Below, piece after piece: positions 63,645 through 64,000 of a DNA stretch of 64,000 nucleotides. The first letter of the stretch is position 1. Every line of letters begins with the position of its first letter. This DNA comes from JBKEDC01 sp047975205 (lineage in GTDB: Bacteria > Bacteroidota > Bacteroidia > Bacteroidales > Prolixibacteraceae), in assembly GCA_047975205.1 (NCBI GenBank), contig JBKEDC010000005.1:62001-126000 (forward strand), written 5' to 3'. The notes under the pieces are model-generated. The model searched no databases. It had not been told where the DNA came from and saw only the letters and a program-made list of their open reading frames with translations. The position numbers were made by a program, and so were the translations under genes.

Positions 63645-64000
63645 ATGAAACCTAACTTTTTATTAGCTCTTTTTCTGCTACTGCATTTGTCGTCGGTATC
63701 TGCCCAAGAACTATTGCCATATGAGAATCTCGATTTGTCTATGGAAGAGCGTGTGGAAGATTTAGTAAGTAGAATGACTTTAGAGGAAAAAATCAGCCAG
63801 TTGATTGATGCATCAGCTGCTATTGACAGATTGGGAGTTCCTCGCTACAATTGGTGGAATGAATCTTTGCATGGCGTGGCTCGTGCCGGCTATGCCACTG
63901 TTTTTCCTCAAAGCATATCAATTGCAGCCTCTTGGGATCAGGATTTGGTGCACGAAGTAGCAAGCAGTATTTCCGATGAAGCTCGGGCTAAGTATAATGA
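63645..64000 (+). CDS. Glycoside hydrolase family 3 enzyme, N-terminal part
   Basis: The first 118 codons of a gene that leaves the window. A signal peptide (1-21, MKPNFLLALFLLLHLSSVSA) is followed by the GH3 N-terminal pattern SMEERVEDLVSRMTLEEKIS, then LGVPRYNWWNESLHGVARAG and VFPQSISIAASWDQDLVHEV. The 'YNWWNE-x-LHGVAR' motif is typical of GH3 beta-xylosidases and related beta-glucosidases. The catalytic Asp and Glu lie beyond the end of the window. It would act on plant oligosaccharides in the periplasm. Confidence 0.92.
   Translation, partial: MKPNFLLALFLLLHLSSVSAQELLPYENLDLSMEERVEDLVSRMTLEEKISQLIDASAAIDRLGVPRYNWWNESLHGVARAGYATVFPQSISIAASWDQDLVHEVASSISDEARAKYN

Noticed and set aside
1..64000. 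TAA reassigned to a sense codon
   Set aside because: TAA ends most of the intact genes at the expected length, so the two in-frame TAA codons are better explained as mutations or errors.
1..64000. CRISPR array, prophage, integrative element or rRNA operon
   Set aside because: I saw no regularly spaced identical repeats, phage structural genes, integrase next to the tRNA, or rRNA sequence.

Overview
The window looks like chromosomal DNA from a low-GC member of the Bacteroidota, most likely order Bacteroidales. The evidence is two SusC/SusD-type loci, a Bacteroidetes-type RNA polymerase omega subunit, a PUR-family DUF3276 protein, a DUF5606 protein, type IX secretion genes (porT and a DUF4835/PorD-like gene), and several -7 boxes of the Bacteroidetes form TAnnTTTG. 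I cannot place it to family or genus.

Layout. 1-2.5 kb: the 3' end of a large conserved enzyme-like protein and a two-membrane-segment coiled-coil protein. 3-7.6 kb: a damaged SusC/SusD locus in which the 5' part of a subtilisin-like protease gene has been joined to the 3' part of a susC gene, followed by an intact susD and a lipoprotein gene. 7.8-9.2 kb: a complete IS4-family insertion sequence with perfect terminal repeats and a 9-bp target duplication, but an in-frame stop in its transposase. 9.7-14.4 kb: an intact SusC/SusD pair, followed by a degenerate ~42-nt tandem repeat. 14.9-16.8 kb: a DMT transporter and a coiled-coil envelope protein. 16.9-30.2 kb: mostly minus-strand housekeeping genes (pheT, yjbQ, a GNAT-like gene, a PUR-family gene, folD, ffh, argS, a DUF5606 gene, a TonB-dependent receptor), with malQ on the plus strand. 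30.8-38.3 kb: pgl, a phosphatase-fold pseudoenzyme, then the bamD-rpoZ-coaBC-porD-recN operon. 38.3-44.9 kb: an iron-type alcohol dehydrogenase, a VTT-like membrane protein, a Spy-like protein, a structured inverted repeat, a patatin/beta-barrel protein and a Usp protein. 44.9-49.9 kb: a broken SDR gene, an AIR-synthase-like gene, ubiE, porT and an FAD protein. 50-56.5 kb: a TetR-TolC-MFP-RND efflux operon ending in a PII-like gene. 56.7-64 kb: an aldo/keto reductase, a broken carboxymuconolactone-decarboxylase gene, tRNA-Trp, a TamB-like giant protein with no ordinary start codon, and the start of a GH3 glycosidase.

The most notable theme is several independent, apparently recent lesions in an otherwise compact housekeeping region: a protease/susC fusion, two in-frame TAA codons (IS4 transposase and SDR), an internal deletion in the CMD gene, and an apparent ATG-to-ATA change at the tamB-like start. 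Other observations are a catalytically degenerate alkaline-phosphatase-fold protein, a 110-bp inverted-repeat element, the 42-nt degenerate repeat, and a PII-like protein coupled to a drug-type RND pump. I did not find a convincing novel multi-gene defence or biosynthetic system, a CRISPR array or a prophage.
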